From positions 94,549-158,548 of the forward strand of contig NZ_JABXWI010000018.1 of NCBI RefSeq assembly GCF_014930365.1: a DNA stretch of 64,000 nucleotides, read 5' to 3'. Source of the stretch: Streptomyces caniscabiei (lineage in GTDB: Bacteria; Actinomycetota; Actinomycetes; Streptomycetales; Streptomycetaceae). The translations under genes were made by a program, and so were the position numbers. Shown here in pieces: positions 15,558 through 23,494 of this stretch. Position 1 is the first letter of the stretch, and each line of letters starts with the position of its first letter. Under the pieces are notes generated by a model. That model was not told where the DNA came from. It was given only the letters and a program-made list of their open reading frames with translations, and made no database searches.

Positions 15558-17162
15558 ATGGCGTCGGATCCGGCCGCACCCCCCGCCGCCACCGCACCCC
15601 CCGCCCCCTCCGTCCCGCCCACCCCGCCCGTGCCCCTGTCGGCGCTGCTGGCCCATGGCGACCTGGGTCTGCGGCAGATCGCCGGCCCGGTGGACGCGGG
15701 GACGGAGATCCACTCGGCGCACGCCTCGGAGATGCCGGACCCGTACCCGTACCTGCTCGGCGGCGAGCTGCTGCTGACGGCCGGCGTCCACATCCCGGAA
15801 GCGGCTGGCCAGGACACCTTCGACGCGTACGTCGCGCGCGTCGTCGCGGCGGGCGGCGCGGCCCTCGGCTTCGGCGTCGCCCCCGTCCACGACAGCGTCC
15901 CGGAGGCCCTGGTCGCCGCCTGCGACACCCGCGGCCTGCCCCTGATCGAGGTCCCGCCCGGCACCACCTTCTCCGGCGTCGCCCGCGCGGTCTGGCAGCT
16001 GACGGCCCGGGCCAGGCACGCGGAACTCCGCCGGGTGACGGAGGCCCAGCAGAGCCTGGCGGCGGCCGCGTCCCGTCCGGACCCGGTCCGCGCGGTCCTG
16101 CGGCAACTGGCCCGGCGCGTCTCGGGCCGAGCGGTCCTGTACGGCCCGGACGGCACGGAACTGGCGTCGTACGGACATGAGTACGGCGAACCGGTCCAGC
16201 ATGGCCTGGCGGCACTGGTGACCGTGGTCCGCCCCAGCCCCCTCAGGGGCGCGGGGAACGGCGCGACCAGCCACAACGCACCCGCACCCGCCCACGCGCC
16301 CCAACCCCCCAACCCCTCCCCGCGCACCCCACCCCCCACCTCCGCCACCGACGCAGTCGACGGCACCCGCCTCACCGCCTACACCCTCACCTCCCAAGGC
16401 AACGGCTTCACCCTCGGCGTGGCCACCCCCCACCGCACCCCCGGCGACCACACCATCGCCTCGGTCGCCGTCGTCCTGCTCTCCCTCCTCACCGGTGAAC
16501 GCCAGAGCGGCACCGGCGCGGCCCGCGCCTCGGCGCTGGTACGGCTCCTGCTCGGCGCCGAGCCGCAGGAGGTCGCGCCCCTCCTGGGCCCGGGCACCCA
16601 CTGGCACGTCGTCCACGCCCGCCCCGCCGACGGCACCCCTCGGCCGGAGGCCCTCGCCGCGGCGGCCCTCGGCGCGGCCCTGGGCTCCGCGCTGGCCGAC
16701 GTCCACGGCGATGTCGTCCGCGTCCTCGTCCCCGCCGACCGTGAGATCCGCGAGCAGCCTGGCTGGACCTGCGGGGTGAGCGCCCCCGCCGAGCCGCACG
16801 CGTGGCCGGCGGCCGACGTCCAGGCCGCCCGCGCGCTGGCCCGCGCCCGCGCCACCCGGACGACGCTGGTCCGGCACGGAGCCCGTACGACGCTGGCGCA
16901 CCTCGTGCCGACGGAGGACGCGACCGCCCACGCCGAGGCCCTGCTGGCCCCGGTCACCGCCGCGCCCGGTGCCGCCGCACTCACCGAGACCCTGCGCACC
17001 TGGCTCTCCCTGCACGGCAGTTGGGACCGCACGGCCGTCGCCCTGTCCGTCCACCGCAACACGGTCCGCCAACGCGTCGCCCGCTGCGCCACGTTGCTGG
17101 ACACCGACCTCGACGACCCGGACGTCCGCATGGAGCTGTGGTTCGCACTACGGCGGACCTGA
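15558..17162 (+). CDS. PucR-family transcriptional regulator with inserted proline-rich linker
   Basis: A 534-residue regulator. It has an N-terminal PucR purine-regulator-type domain (residues about 15-130, with LLTAGVHIP) and a C-terminal PucR helix-turn-helix (SLHGSWDRTAVALSVHRNTV). The ATG at 15558 follows GGAGGA by 6 nt. Residues about 228-275 are a Pro/Ala/Thr-rich linker whose first part (16243-16272) is a fragment of the intergenic palindromic repeat found elsewhere in the window. The regulator likely controls the divergent ThDP/ureohydrolase operon, possibly responding to a nitrogen compound. Confidence 0.85.
   Translation: MASDPAAPPAATAPPAPSVPPTPPVPLSALLAHGDLGLRQIAGPVDAGTEIHSAHASEMPDPYPYLLGGELLLTAGVHIPEAAGQDTFDAYVARVVAAGGAALGFGVAPVHDSVPEALVAACDTRGLPLIEVPPGTTFSGVARAVWQLTARARHAELRRVTEAQQSLAAAASRPDPVRAVLRQLARRVSGRAVLYGPDGTELASYGHEYGEPVQHGLAALVTVVRPSPLRGAGNGATSHNAPAPAHAPQPPNPSPRTPPPTSATDAVDGTRLTAYTLTSQGNGFTLGVATPHRTPGDHTIASVAVVLLSLLTGERQSGTGAARASALVRLLLGAEPQEVAPLLGPGTHWHVVHARPADGTPRPEALAAAALGAALGSALADVHGDVVRVLVPADREIREQPGWTCGVSAPAEPHAWPAADVQAARALARARATRTTLVRHGARTTLAHLVPTEDATAHAEALLAPVTAAPGAAALTETLRTWLSLHGSWDRTAVALSVHRNTVRQRVARCATLLDTDLDDPDVRMELWFALRRT
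16243..16272. repeat. Fragment of the palindromic repeat inside the PucR gene
   Basis: Matches the right arm and flank of the 29017-29118 element with one difference (AACGGCGCGA here, AACTGCGCGA there). It lies in frame within the PucR coding sequence and is followed by the same CACCCGCACCCGCC-type flank found next to copies 1 and 2. Confidence 0.8.
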
Positions 17163-17223
17163 CCGGCGAACCCCTTGGGGTGCGCACTCCCGGCCCCCTC
17201 CCGCGGGACCTAGCCTGGGCGGC

Positions 17224-17772
17224 ATGCGCAGATACGTGCTCACCGGCACCCCCGGGGCCGGCAAGACGACCATCCTGCGGGGCCTCGCCGCGCTCGGTCA
17301 CACGGTGATCGAGGAGGCGGCCACCGATGTCATCGCCCGTGCGCAGGCGCGCGGCGAGGACGAGCCGTGGGCCCGGGACTGGTTCGTCGACGAGATCGTG
17401 GAGCTGCAGAAGCGGCGGCAGTTGGCCGCCCCGGTCGCCGACGGCGTCCAGGTGTACGACCGTTCGCCGCTGTGCACGCTGGCGCTCGCCACCTACCAGG
17501 GGCGCCCGCCGTCCCCGGCGCTGACCGCCGAGGTCGAACGGGTCACCGGCCAGGCCGTGTACCAGCGGCAGGTGTTCTTCGTCCGCAACCTGGGTTTCTG
17601 CGAGCCCACCGCCGCACGCCGCATCAGTTTCCGGCAGTCGCTGGAGTTCGAGCGGATCCACGAGGACACCTACCGCGCGTTCGGCCACGAACTCGTCGAG
17701 GTGCCCGCCGGTGACCTCGCGGGGCGGATCGCCGCGATCGACGCGGTCGTCTCCGCGCGGCGGGCGGAGTGA
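17224..17772 (+). CDS. P-loop NTPase / kinase-like protein (AAA_28 type)
   Basis: A 182-residue ATP-binding protein with the Walker A motif GTPGAGKTT at residues 8-16 and a VYDRSPLCTLALA segment that fits a nucleoside- or amino-acid-kinase-like lid. It matches the AAA_28 domain shape. The ATG at 17224 puts the P-loop at the N-terminus; longer frames run into the PucR gene. Substrate unknown. It follows PucR by 61 bp in the same direction. Confidence 0.75.
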   Translation: MRRYVLTGTPGAGKTTILRGLAALGHTVIEEAATDVIARAQARGEDEPWARDWFVDEIVELQKRRQLAAPVADGVQVYDRSPLCTLALATYQGRPPSPALTAEVERVTGQAVYQRQVFFVRNLGFCEPTAARRISFRQSLEFERIHEDTYRAFGHELVEVPAGDLAGRIAAIDAVVSARRAE

Positions 17773-17833
17773 CGCAGGTCGCAGCGGGCGGGACGCTCGC
17801 GACTCGGGCAGTTGTCTGCCTCACAATGGACGC

Positions 17834-18628
17834 ATGCCGATACCCGGGACCCCCAGCCGCGCCGAGCTCGTCGAACACCTTGTACGGACGCGTATCGCGG
17901 GCGACGTCGCCACGCCGCGCGAGAACAACCTCTCCCACTACCGCGAACTGGCCAACGGCAACCGCCACTACTGGCTCGGCCTGGAACTCGGGGACCGCTG
18001 GAGCGACGAGCAGGACGTGCTGGCCGTGATGGCGGAGCGCGTCGGGGTGAACGACGACCCGGGTCACCGCTACGGCCAGGACACCATCGACCCGGACCTG
18101 ACGGTCGACGCGCTGGAGCGCATGGCGGCCCGGCTGCGCAAGGCGGCGGAGGGCGGCCAGCGCGTCCTGTTCGCCACCGGCCACCCCGGCGGCCTGCTCC
18201 AGGTGCACCACGAGACCGCGCGGGCGCTGCGCGCGGCCGGCTGCGAGATCGTCGTCATCCCCGACGGCCTGCAGACGGAGGAGGGGTACGTCATGCAGTT
18301 CGCGGACGTCGCCGTCCTCGAACACGGCGCCACCCTGTGGCACACCCACTCCCCCGAGCCGATGCGCGCCATCCTGCGGGGCCTGGAGGGCGCCGGCCGC
18401 CCGCTGCCCGACCTGGTCGTCGCCGACCACGGCTGGGCGGGCTGCGCCGGCCAGCTCGGCATCGACTCCGTCGGGTACGCCGACTCCAACGACCCGGCCC
18501 TCTTCCTCGGCGAGTCCGAGGGCACCCTCCAGGTCGTGGTGCCCCTGGACGACCACGTGGTCAGCCCGCGCCACTACGACCCGATGTCGGCGTACCTGCT
18601 GGACCAGGCGGGGCTCAGCGGGGAGTGA
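17834..18628 (+). CDS. Conserved phosphatase-type protein
   Basis: A 264-residue soluble protein conserved in Streptomyces and generally annotated as a phosphatase. Visible elements are LSHYRELANGNRHYW, ATGHPGGLLQVHHETARAL and VADHGWAGCAGQLGID. The GHPGGLL and LWHTHSPEP elements have His residues suited to metal binding, but the catalytic mechanism is not provable here. The ATG at 17834 fits the conserved N-terminus MPIPGTPSRAEL. Its end overlaps the convergent thioesterase gene by 14 nt. Confidence 0.65.
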   Translation: MPIPGTPSRAELVEHLVRTRIAGDVATPRENNLSHYRELANGNRHYWLGLELGDRWSDEQDVLAVMAERVGVNDDPGHRYGQDTIDPDLTVDALERMAARLRKAAEGGQRVLFATGHPGGLLQVHHETARALRAAGCEIVVIPDGLQTEEGYVMQFADVAVLEHGATLWHTHSPEPMRAILRGLEGAGRPLPDLVVADHGWAGCAGQLGIDSVGYADSNDPALFLGESEGTLQVVVPLDDHVVSPRHYDPMSAYLLDQAGLSGE

Positions 18629-19541
18629 CCCCGGGCTCCGCCGACTCCGCCGACTCTTTCGGCCGCTCCCTCGGGACGCGGACGACACCCTCCTGGATCA
18701 CGGAGATCGCGAGGCGGCCGTCCCGGGTGTAGATCCGGCCCTGGCCGAGGCCCCGGCCGGCCGCCGCCGACGGTGACTCCTGGTCGTACAGGAGCCATTC
18801 GTCGGCACGGAAGGGCCGGTGGAACCACATGGCGTGGTCGAGGGAGGCCCCGACGACGTCCCCGACGGCCCAGCCGCCGCGGCCGTGCGCGAGCAGCACG
18901 GAGTCGAGGAGCGTCATGTCGGAGACGTACGTGGCGAGGACGACGTGCAGCAGCGGGTCGTCGGCGGCACCGTCGAGCTTGCCGTCGGCGCGGAACCAGA
19001 CCTGGGAGTGGGGTTCGCGGGGCTCGCCGTAGCGGCCGTAGGGCGGATCCTCGACGTAGCGCAGGTCGACAGCGGCCCGGGACTCCAGCATCTTCTCCAC
19101 CACGGCCGGGTCGAGGCCGTACGCCGGGAGGCGTTCCTCGGCGGTGGGGAGGGTCTCCGGGTCGGGCGCGGCGGGCATCGGGGCCTGGTGGTCGAGGCCG
19201 TCCTCGTAGCGCTGGAAGGACGCGGAGAGGGCGAAGATCGGCTGGCCGTGCTGGACGGCGACGACGCGGCGCGCGGTGAAGGAGCGGCCGTCATTCATGC
19301 GCTCCACGGTGTAGACGATGGGCGCGCCGGCGTCGCCGATGCGCAGGAAGTACGCGTGGAGGGAGTGCGGGAGGCGGTCTGCGGGGACCGTGCGCCCGGC
19401 GGCGACGAGCGCCTGGGCCGCGACCTGCCCGCCGAAGACCCGGGGGACGATGGCGGGCCGGGACTGGCCGCGGAAGATGTTCTCCTCGATCTGCTCCAGG
19501 TCGAGCAGATCGAGGAGAGACTGAAGTGCGGGCTGACTCAT
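18615..19541 (-). CDS. tesB: Acyl-CoA thioesterase II
   Basis: A 308-residue double-hotdog thioesterase of TesB type. The first half carries FGGQVAAQALVAAGRTV and LHAYFLRIGD, the second VGASLDHAMWFHRPFRADEWLLYDQESPSAAAGRGLGQGRI, with the Asp/Gln/Thr-type catalytic network expected for the family. The start ATG at 19541 precedes the conserved LLDLLDLEQIEEN element. It hydrolyses acyl-CoA to free acid and CoA. The gene follows the acyl-CoA dehydrogenase gene by 50 bp on the same strand, so they are likely one fatty-acid catabolism unit. Confidence 0.88.
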   Translation of the reverse strand: MSQPALQSLLDLLDLEQIEENIFRGQSRPAIVPRVFGGQVAAQALVAAGRTVPADRLPHSLHAYFLRIGDAGAPIVYTVERMNDGRSFTARRVVAVQHGQPIFALSASFQRYEDGLDHQAPMPAAPDPETLPTAEERLPAYGLDPAVVEKMLESRAAVDLRYVEDPPYGRYGEPREPHSQVWFRADGKLDGAADDPLLHVVLATYVSDMTLLDSVLLAHGRGGWAVGDVVGASLDHAMWFHRPFRADEWLLYDQESPSAAAGRGLGQGRIYTRDGRLAISVIQEGVVRVPRERPKESAESAEPGVTPR

Positions 19542-19591
19542 GGGGTCAGTTGTACTGTGCAGGGGTTTCCGGTGTCTTACGGGCCCGTGCC

Positions 19592-20758
19592 CTACAGCCC
19601 CATGTCCTTGGCGATGATCGTCTTCATGATCTCGCTGGTGCCGCCGTAGATGCGGTTGACGCGGTTGTCCGCGTACAGGCGGGCGATCGGGTACTCGTTC
19701 ATGAAGCCGTAGCCGCCGTGCAGCTGGAGGCAGCGGTCGATGACGCGGTGGGCGACCTCGGTGGTGAACAGCTTGGCGGAGGCGGCCTCGGCGGCGGTCA
19801 GCTCGCCCGCGTCCAGGGCCTCGGTGGCGCGGTCCACGACGGCCTCGGCGGCGTCGACCTCGGCCTGGCAGGCGGCCAGTTCGAACTTGGTGTTCTGGAA
19901 GGCGGCGACGGGCTGGCCGAAGACGACGCGCTCCTGCACGTACTGCTTGGCGAACCGGATGGCGGCCTTGGCCTGCGCGTAGGCGCCGTAGGCGATGCCC
20001 CAGCGCTCGGAGGCGAGGTTGTGGCCGAGGTAGTAGAAGCCCTTGTTCTCCTCGCCGAGGAGGTCCTCGACGGGCACCTTGACGTCGACGAACGCCAGCT
20101 CGGCGGTGTCGGAGGTCTTCAGGCCGAGCTTGTCGAGCTTGCGGCCGACCGAGTAGCCCTCGGCCTTGGTGTCCACGACGAAGAGGGAGATGCCGTGGCG
20201 GCGGTCCTCCTTGGTCGAGGGGGCGGTGCGGGCGCAGACGATCATGCGGTCGGCGTGGACGCCGCCGGTGATGAAGGTCTTGGCGCCGTTGAGGACGTAG
20301 TGCGTGCCGTCCTCGGAGAGCTTGGCGGTGGTGCGCATGCCGGCGAGGTCGGAGCCGGTGCCCGGCTCGGTCATCGCGATGGCCCACATCTCCTCGCCGG
20401 AGCAGAACTTCGGCAGGAAGCGCTTCTTCTGCTCGTCGGTGGCGAGCAGCTTGACGTAGGGCAGGCCGAGCAGCACGTGCACGCCGGAGCCGCCGAAGGT
20501 GATGCCCGCGCGGGCGGTCTCCTCGTACAGGACGGCCTCGAACTTGTAGGAGTCGATGCCGGCGCCGCCGTACTCCTCGTCGACGCGGATGCCGAAGACA
20601 CCCAGCTCGGCGAGCTTGTAGTAGAACTCGCGCGGCGCCTGGCCCGCGGCGAGCCACTCGTCGTAGACCGGCACGACCTCGGCCTCGATGAAGGCACGGA
20701 GGGTCTCCCGGAACGCCTCGTGATCCTCGTTGAACACCGTACGGCGCACCGCCGCCAC
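19592..20758 (-). CDS. Acyl-CoA dehydrogenase
   Basis: A 388-residue FAD-dependent dehydrogenase of the acyl-CoA dehydrogenase family. Signatures AMTEPGTGSDLAGMRTTA (FAD loop), GVFGIRVDEEYGG near the N-terminus and QLHGGYGFMNEYPIARLYADNRVNRIYGGTSEIMK near the C-terminus are all present. It removes alpha,beta hydrogens of acyl-CoA in beta-oxidation or branched-chain degradation; chain-length specificity is not decided. Start chosen at the conserved MAAVRRTVF N-terminus. Paired downstream with the TesB thioesterase. Confidence 0.87.
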   Translation of the reverse strand: MAAVRRTVFNEDHEAFRETLRAFIEAEVVPVYDEWLAAGQAPREFYYKLAELGVFGIRVDEEYGGAGIDSYKFEAVLYEETARAGITFGGSGVHVLLGLPYVKLLATDEQKKRFLPKFCSGEEMWAIAMTEPGTGSDLAGMRTTAKLSEDGTHYVLNGAKTFITGGVHADRMIVCARTAPSTKEDRRHGISLFVVDTKAEGYSVGRKLDKLGLKTSDTAELAFVDVKVPVEDLLGEENKGFYYLGHNLASERWGIAYGAYAQAKAAIRFAKQYVQERVVFGQPVAAFQNTKFELAACQAEVDAAEAVVDRATEALDAGELTAAEAASAKLFTTEVAHRVIDRCLQLHGGYGFMNEYPIARLYADNRVNRIYGGTSEIMKTIIAKDMGL

Positions 20759-21178
20759 CCTTCTTGCGCCTGGACCGGCGCCGCTCTCGCGTACCTGGTT
20801 GCTCGCCGTCGGGGTCCCTCAAGGGATGGTTGCGGTTCCATCGACCTGATGGTGCGGAACCACCGGCACGGCTAAGCGCTCGCTCAGGCAACCGTACCGG
20901 CGGGTAGCGAAGCCCGTCCAGACCCCTCCCCCCGTAACGCTCGTCACTCCTGCGCAGCAGCGGCCCCGACCTCGGCCGGACCGGCCGGTTCCCGGGCGCC
21001 GGGGCCGGCCGGTGGCCGCGGGTCCGCCGAGCTCCTCGATCAGCAACGGCCGGCCCCGCCCACCCCTCGACGGCGCCGGCCCGGAGCCCGTCCCCGCCCG
21101 ATCGGCCGAGACGCGGCGGACGGCACCGCCTCCGCTCCCCGCCCCCGCGGACAGCCGCTCCACCCGGGCAGAAGGCGG
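20759..21178. other. Gene-free region between dehydrogenase and TetR regulator
   Basis: 420 bp with no supported gene. It contains the dehydrogenase promoter region, a CCATCgacctGATGG hairpin at 20838-20852 and an AAGCGCTCGCT element at 20874-20884 that could be an operator. Also a G/C-biased stretch read on the minus strand that only yields low-complexity frames. Confidence 0.5.
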
Positions 21179-21778
21179 TCAGTCGGCGGAGGCGGCCGCC
21201 CCGAAGGCCCCCCGCGCCATCCTGTGCAGGAGGGCTGCCGTGGCCGTCCGGCCCGGGAGGGGGCCGGGGCGGCCCAGGTGCGGGGTGGAGTTCAGCAGGC
21301 CGAAGACCGAGTGGACGGCGGAGCGGGCGGCGGGCTCCGTGAGGCCCGGGTGGACCTCGCGCAGCACCTGCACCCACAGCTCGACGTACTGACGCTGGAG
21401 CTGGCGCACCAGCTTGCGGTCGCTGTCGCGGAGGCGGTCCAGCTCACGGTCGTGCAGGGTGATCAGGGGGCGGTCGTCCAGGGCGAAGTCGATGTGCCCC
21501 TCGATGAGCGAGTCGAGGACCGCCTCGGCCGGACCCCCGTCGGCCTCCGCCAGCCGCCGCTTGGCGCCCGTCAGGAGCTGCCCGCTGATGCCGACCAGCA
21601 GCTCGGCGAGCATCGCGTCCTTGCCGGCGAAGTGCCGGTAGAGACCGGGGCCGCTGATCCCCACGGCGGCGCCTATCTCGTCGACACCGACGCCGTGGAA
21701 GCCGCGCTCGGCGAAGAGCCGCGCGGCCTCCTTGAGGATCTGCTCGCGACGGGTGGGGGCGTCGGTTCTGGTGGTCAT
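21179..21778 (-). CDS. TetR-family regulator of the leucine catabolic operon (AccR-like)
   Basis: A 199-residue TetR protein; the helix-turn-helix is ARLFAERGFHGVGVDEIGAA with AVGISGPGLYRHFAGKDAM. It is divergent from the acyl-CoA carboxylase operon and the 86-bp gap carries two copies of a palindromic TetR-type box, so it is the likely repressor of that operon and of itself. In S. coelicolor the same position holds a TetR gene that I recall as accR. Ligand presumably an acyl-CoA intermediate of leucine breakdown. Confidence 0.85.
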   Translation of the reverse strand: MTTRTDAPTRREQILKEAARLFAERGFHGVGVDEIGAAVGISGPGLYRHFAGKDAMLAELLVGISGQLLTGAKRRLAEADGGPAEAVLDSLIEGHIDFALDDRPLITLHDRELDRLRDSDRKLVRQLQRQYVELWVQVLREVHPGLTEPAARSAVHSVFGLLNSTPHLGRPGPLPGRTATAALLHRMARGAFGAAASAD

Positions 21779-21800
21779 GAGAGCAATTCTAGACAGGGAG

Positions 21801-21816
21801 GTTAGCGGTCGTTAAC
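21801..21816. promoter_or_regulatory. TetR operator box 1
   Basis: GTTAGCGGTCGTTAAC, near-palindromic 16-mer in the divergent gap. Its centre is 29 bp from box 2. Confidence 0.65.
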
Positions 21817-21829
21817 CTGGAGGAAATGC

Positions 21830-21845
21830 GTTAACGCTCATTAAC
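21830..21845. promoter_or_regulatory. TetR operator box 2
   Basis: GTTAACGCTCATTAAC, same motif family as box 1 (shared form GTTA-CG-CRTTAAC on one strand or its complement), close to the carboxylase start at 21865. Confidence 0.65.
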
Positions 21846-21864
21846 AAGGTGAGGGGTTCGCAGG

Positions 21865-23481
21865 ATGCACGAGGCACCGGAGCTTCACAGCGCGGCCGAC
21901 CCCGCGTCGGAAGCCTGGCGGGCCAACGAGGAGGCCCACCGCGCGCTGGTGGACGAGCTGCGCGGCAAGCTCGCCGCCGCCCGGCTCGGCGGCGGCGAGA
22001 AGGCGCGCGCCCGGCACACCGCGCGCGGCAAGCTGCTGCCGCGCGACCGGGTCGACACCCTCCTCGACCCCGGCTCCCCCTTCCTGGAGCTGGCCCCGCT
22101 GGCGGCCGACGGGATGTACGAGGGGCAGGCCCCGGCGGCGGGGGTGATCGCCGGGATCGGCCGGGTCGGCGGGCGCGAGTGCGTCGTCGTCGCCAACGAC
22201 GCCACCGTCAAGGGCGGCACCTACTACCCGATGACGGTGAAGAAGCACCTGCGCGCCCAGGAGGTGGCCCTGGAGAACCGGCTGCCCTGTCTCTACCTCG
22301 TCGACTCCGGCGGCGCCTTCCTGCCGATGCAGGACGAGGTCTTCCCCGACCGTGAGCACTTCGGCCGGATCTTCTACAACCAGGCGCGGATGTCGGGGGC
22401 CGGCATCCCGCAGATCGCCGCCGTGCTCGGCTCGTGCACGGCGGGCGGCGCGTACGTCCCCGCCATGAGCGACGAGGCCGTGATCGTCCGGGGGCAGGGC
22501 ACCATCTTCCTGGGCGGCCCGCCGCTGGTGAAGGCCGCCACCGGTGAGGTCGTCACCGCCGAGGAACTGGGCGGCGGCGAGGTGCACTCCCGGATCTCGG
22601 GCGTCACCGACCACCTCGCCGAGAGCGACGCCCACGCCCTGCGCATCGTGCGGACCATCGTCTCCACCCTGCCCGCCCGGGGCCCGCTGCCCTGGTCGGT
22701 CGAGCCGGCCGTCGAGCCCAAGGTCGACCCGTACACGCTGTACGGCGCGGTGCCGGTCGACTCCCGCACCCCGTACGACGTGCGGGAGGTCATCGCGCGC
22801 GTGGTCGACGGCTCGCGGTTCGCCGAGTTCAAGGCGGAGTTCGGGCAGACCCTCGTCACCGGCTTCGCCCGGATCCACGGGCACCCGGTCGGGATCGTCG
22901 CCAACAACGGCATCCTGTTCTCCGAGTCCGCGCAGAAGGGCGCCCACTTCATCGAGCTGTGCGACCAGCGCGGCATCCCGCTGGTCTTCCTCCAGAACAT
23001 CTCCGGCTTCATGGTCGGCCGGGACTACGAGGCCGGGGGCATCGCCAAGCACGGCGCCAAGATGGTGACGGCCGTGGCCTGCACCCGCGTCCCCAAGCTG
23101 ACGGTCGTCGTCGGCGGCTCGTACGGCGCGGGCAACTACTCGATGTGCGGCCGGGCGTACTCGCCGCGCTTCCTGTGGATGTGGCCGAACGCCAAGATCT
23201 CGGTCATGGGCGGCGAGCAGGCCGCGTCCGTCCTCGCGACCGTGAAGCGGGACCAGCTGGAGGCACGCGGCGAGGAGTGGCCGGCGGCGGACGAGGAGTC
23301 CTTCAAGGATCCGATCCGCGCCCAGTACGAGCGCCAGGGCAACGCGTACTACGCCACCGCCCGGCTCTGGGACGACGGGGTCATCGACCCCCTCGACACC
23401 CGGCAGGTCCTGGGCCTGGCCCTGACCGCCTGTGCCAACGCGCCGCTGGGGGACCCCCAGTTCGGCGTCTTCCGGATGTGA
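21865..23481 (+). CDS. accD1: Methylcrotonyl-CoA carboxylase, carboxyltransferase (beta) subunit
   Basis: A 538-residue biotin-dependent carboxyltransferase with both halves: N-terminal (YPMTVKKHLRAQEVAL, LYLVDSGGAFLPMQDEVFPD) and C-terminal (VVVGGSYGAGNYSMCGRAYSPRF, WPNAKISVMGGEQAASVL). The SGGAFLPMQDEVFPD block and SYGAGNYSMCGRA fit methylcrotonyl-CoA (leucine pathway) rather than propionyl-CoA enzymes. It starts 20 bp after operator box 2. Works with the alpha subunit that follows by 13 bp. Confidence 0.9.
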   Translation: MHEAPELHSAADPASEAWRANEEAHRALVDELRGKLAAARLGGGEKARARHTARGKLLPRDRVDTLLDPGSPFLELAPLAADGMYEGQAPAAGVIAGIGRVGGRECVVVANDATVKGGTYYPMTVKKHLRAQEVALENRLPCLYLVDSGGAFLPMQDEVFPDREHFGRIFYNQARMSGAGIPQIAAVLGSCTAGGAYVPAMSDEAVIVRGQGTIFLGGPPLVKAATGEVVTAEELGGGEVHSRISGVTDHLAESDAHALRIVRTIVSTLPARGPLPWSVEPAVEPKVDPYTLYGAVPVDSRTPYDVREVIARVVDGSRFAEFKAEFGQTLVTGFARIHGHPVGIVANNGILFSESAQKGAHFIELCDQRGIPLVFLQNISGFMVGRDYEAGGIAKHGAKMVTAVACTRVPKLTVVVGGSYGAGNYSMCGRAYSPRFLWMWPNAKISVMGGEQAASVLATVKRDQLEARGEEWPAADEESFKDPIRAQYERQGNAYYATARLWDDGVIDPLDTRQVLGLALTACANAPLGDPQFGVFRM

Positions 23482-23494
23482 GGGGGAGCTGACC

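Noticed and set aside
20838..20852. Terminator or regulatory hairpin CCATCgacctGATGG
   Set aside because: Only five base pairs, no T-run and no gene end nearby; too weak to annotate separately.
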